Assembly: GCF_003353055.1 (NCBI RefSeq) | Contig: NZ_QKWJ01000005.1 | Span: 124,001 to 188,000, forward strand | Origin: Cupriavidus lacunae | Lineage (GTDB): Bacteria > Pseudomonadota > Gammaproteobacteria > Burkholderiales > Burkholderiaceae | Length of the DNA: 64,000 nt | Direction: 5' to 3' | In this document: positions 63,746-64,000 of the stretch, piece after piece | How the letters are laid out: every line of letters begins with the position of its first letter | Position numbering within the stretch: position 1 is the first letter of the stretch | Position numbers and translations under genes: made by a program | The notes under the pieces: generated by a model | What the model saw: the letters and a program-made list of their open reading frames with translations, nothing else | Told to the model about the DNA's origin: nothing | The model's database searches: none

Positions 63746-64000
63746 TTATCCATGCTTCGCAATCTCACGCAATTGCGCAAGCAGGTGCTGGACTTCGACC
63801 AGTTCGTTGCGCAAGCCGGCGATGTCGACCGACAGTGCCGTTGCGCTTTCGTCGCTGGATTCCACGGCCTCCTGGACTGCCGTTGTCGCGCTGTGGTGGC
63901 GGCCTTCATCGAGGCGGTTGCGTGCGCCGTTGATGGTGAAGCCTTGCTCGTACAGCAGGTCGCGGATGCGCCGGATCAGCAGGACTTCATGGTGCTGGTA
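63746..64000 (-). CDS. MerR-family regulator, C-terminal part
   Basis: The minus-strand frame is open to the window edge and gives 84 residues before the TAA. YQHHEVLLIRRIRDLLYEQG, FTINGARNRL matches the end of a MerR DNA-binding domain, followed by a helical C-terminus (GLRNELVEVQHLLAQLREIA). The N-terminal half lies beyond the window. In Burkholderiaceae a MerR gene of this type commonly sits between ihfA and tRNA-Pro, which fits the tRNA 56 bases downstream, so pheST-ihfA probably lie just outside. Confidence 0.88.
   Translation of the reverse strand, partial: YQHHEVLLIRRIRDLLYEQGFTINGARNRLDEGRHHSATTAVQEAVESSDESATALSVDIAGLRNELVEVQHLLAQLREIAKHG

Overview
The window is high-GC, gene-dense proteobacterial chromosome, most probably from a betaproteobacterium of the Burkholderiaceae, and within it Cupriavidus. 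The strongest pointers are a 192-residue PhaP1-type phasin, as I recall that family from C. necator; a pyruvate dehydrogenase operon carrying a betaproteobacterial proteasome homologue (BPH) between its E2 and E3 genes; a box (aerobic benzoyl-CoA) pathway; periplasmic Bug/TctC binding proteins; and a 1618-residue NAD-glutamate dehydrogenase. The genus is an inference from gene content and remembered sequences, because no database search was possible.

Layout. 1-3.1 kb: end of the box cluster (boxB, boxA), then an Xre/MbcA-like antitoxin with a RES-domain toxin. 3.2-8.0 kb: initiator tRNA-Met, a zinc-ribbon NUDIX hydrolase, the N-degron aminoacyl-transferase pair aat-bpt, pyrD and an aldo/keto reductase. 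8.3-11.2 kb: a three-gene ABC importer of the TrpXYZ-like class. 11.2-15.3 kb: a reverse-strand ornithine-cyclodeaminase-like / PhnD-like / Bug cluster with a divergent LysR regulator. 15.3-21.1 kb: a hydroxyacid (lactate/glycolate-like) locus with lutA, lutB, an 89-residue unknown, IclR and GntR regulators and a GlcD-type FAD oxidase. 21.1-25.7 kb: PBP7-type endopeptidase, nitroreductase, thioesterase, DMT exporter and HDAC-like amidohydrolase.

25.7-28.8 kb: phaP1 with a palindromic promoter, then a radical-SAM AmrS-like gene, a 64-residue unknown and a universal stress protein. 29.1-36.2 kb: the reverse-strand operon aceE-aceF-BPH-lpdA. Divergent to it lies a PAS histidine kinase / FixJ-type response regulator pair (36.6-40.0 kb). 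40.1-47.7 kb: a CbiM-like membrane protein, folD, prlC, exodeoxyribonuclease III, a HpaR-like MarR regulator, a SulP transporter and a DUF1488 protein. 47.9-50.8 kb: two identical tRNA-Lys(CTT) genes bracketing an 8-oxoguanine-deaminase-like amidohydrolase and a LysR regulator. 51.1-55.4 kb: a second Bug protein, a small secreted DPxTDG-repeat protein, a CoA transferase/acetyl-CoA hydrolase and a MarR-like protein. 55.5-60.4 kb: NAD-glutamate dehydrogenase. 60.4-64 kb: small unknown proteins including one behind a near-consensus LexA box, a DUF985 cupin, a HigBA-like toxin-antitoxin module, tRNA-Pro(GGG) and the end of a MerR regulator.

Functionally, the window combines carbon-entry metabolism (benzoyl-CoA, hydroxyacids, pyruvate to acetyl-CoA, glutamate to 2-oxoglutarate, CoA transfer), PHB granule coating, and protein turnover (Aat/Bpt, PrlC, BPH). 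I see no prophage, transposase, CRISPR array or origin. The least explained items are the BPH gene inside the PDH operon, the LexA-box orphan gene, the DPxTDG-repeat protein, the PhnD-like protein without a signal peptide, and the lutAB operon with an unknown third gene in place of lutC.
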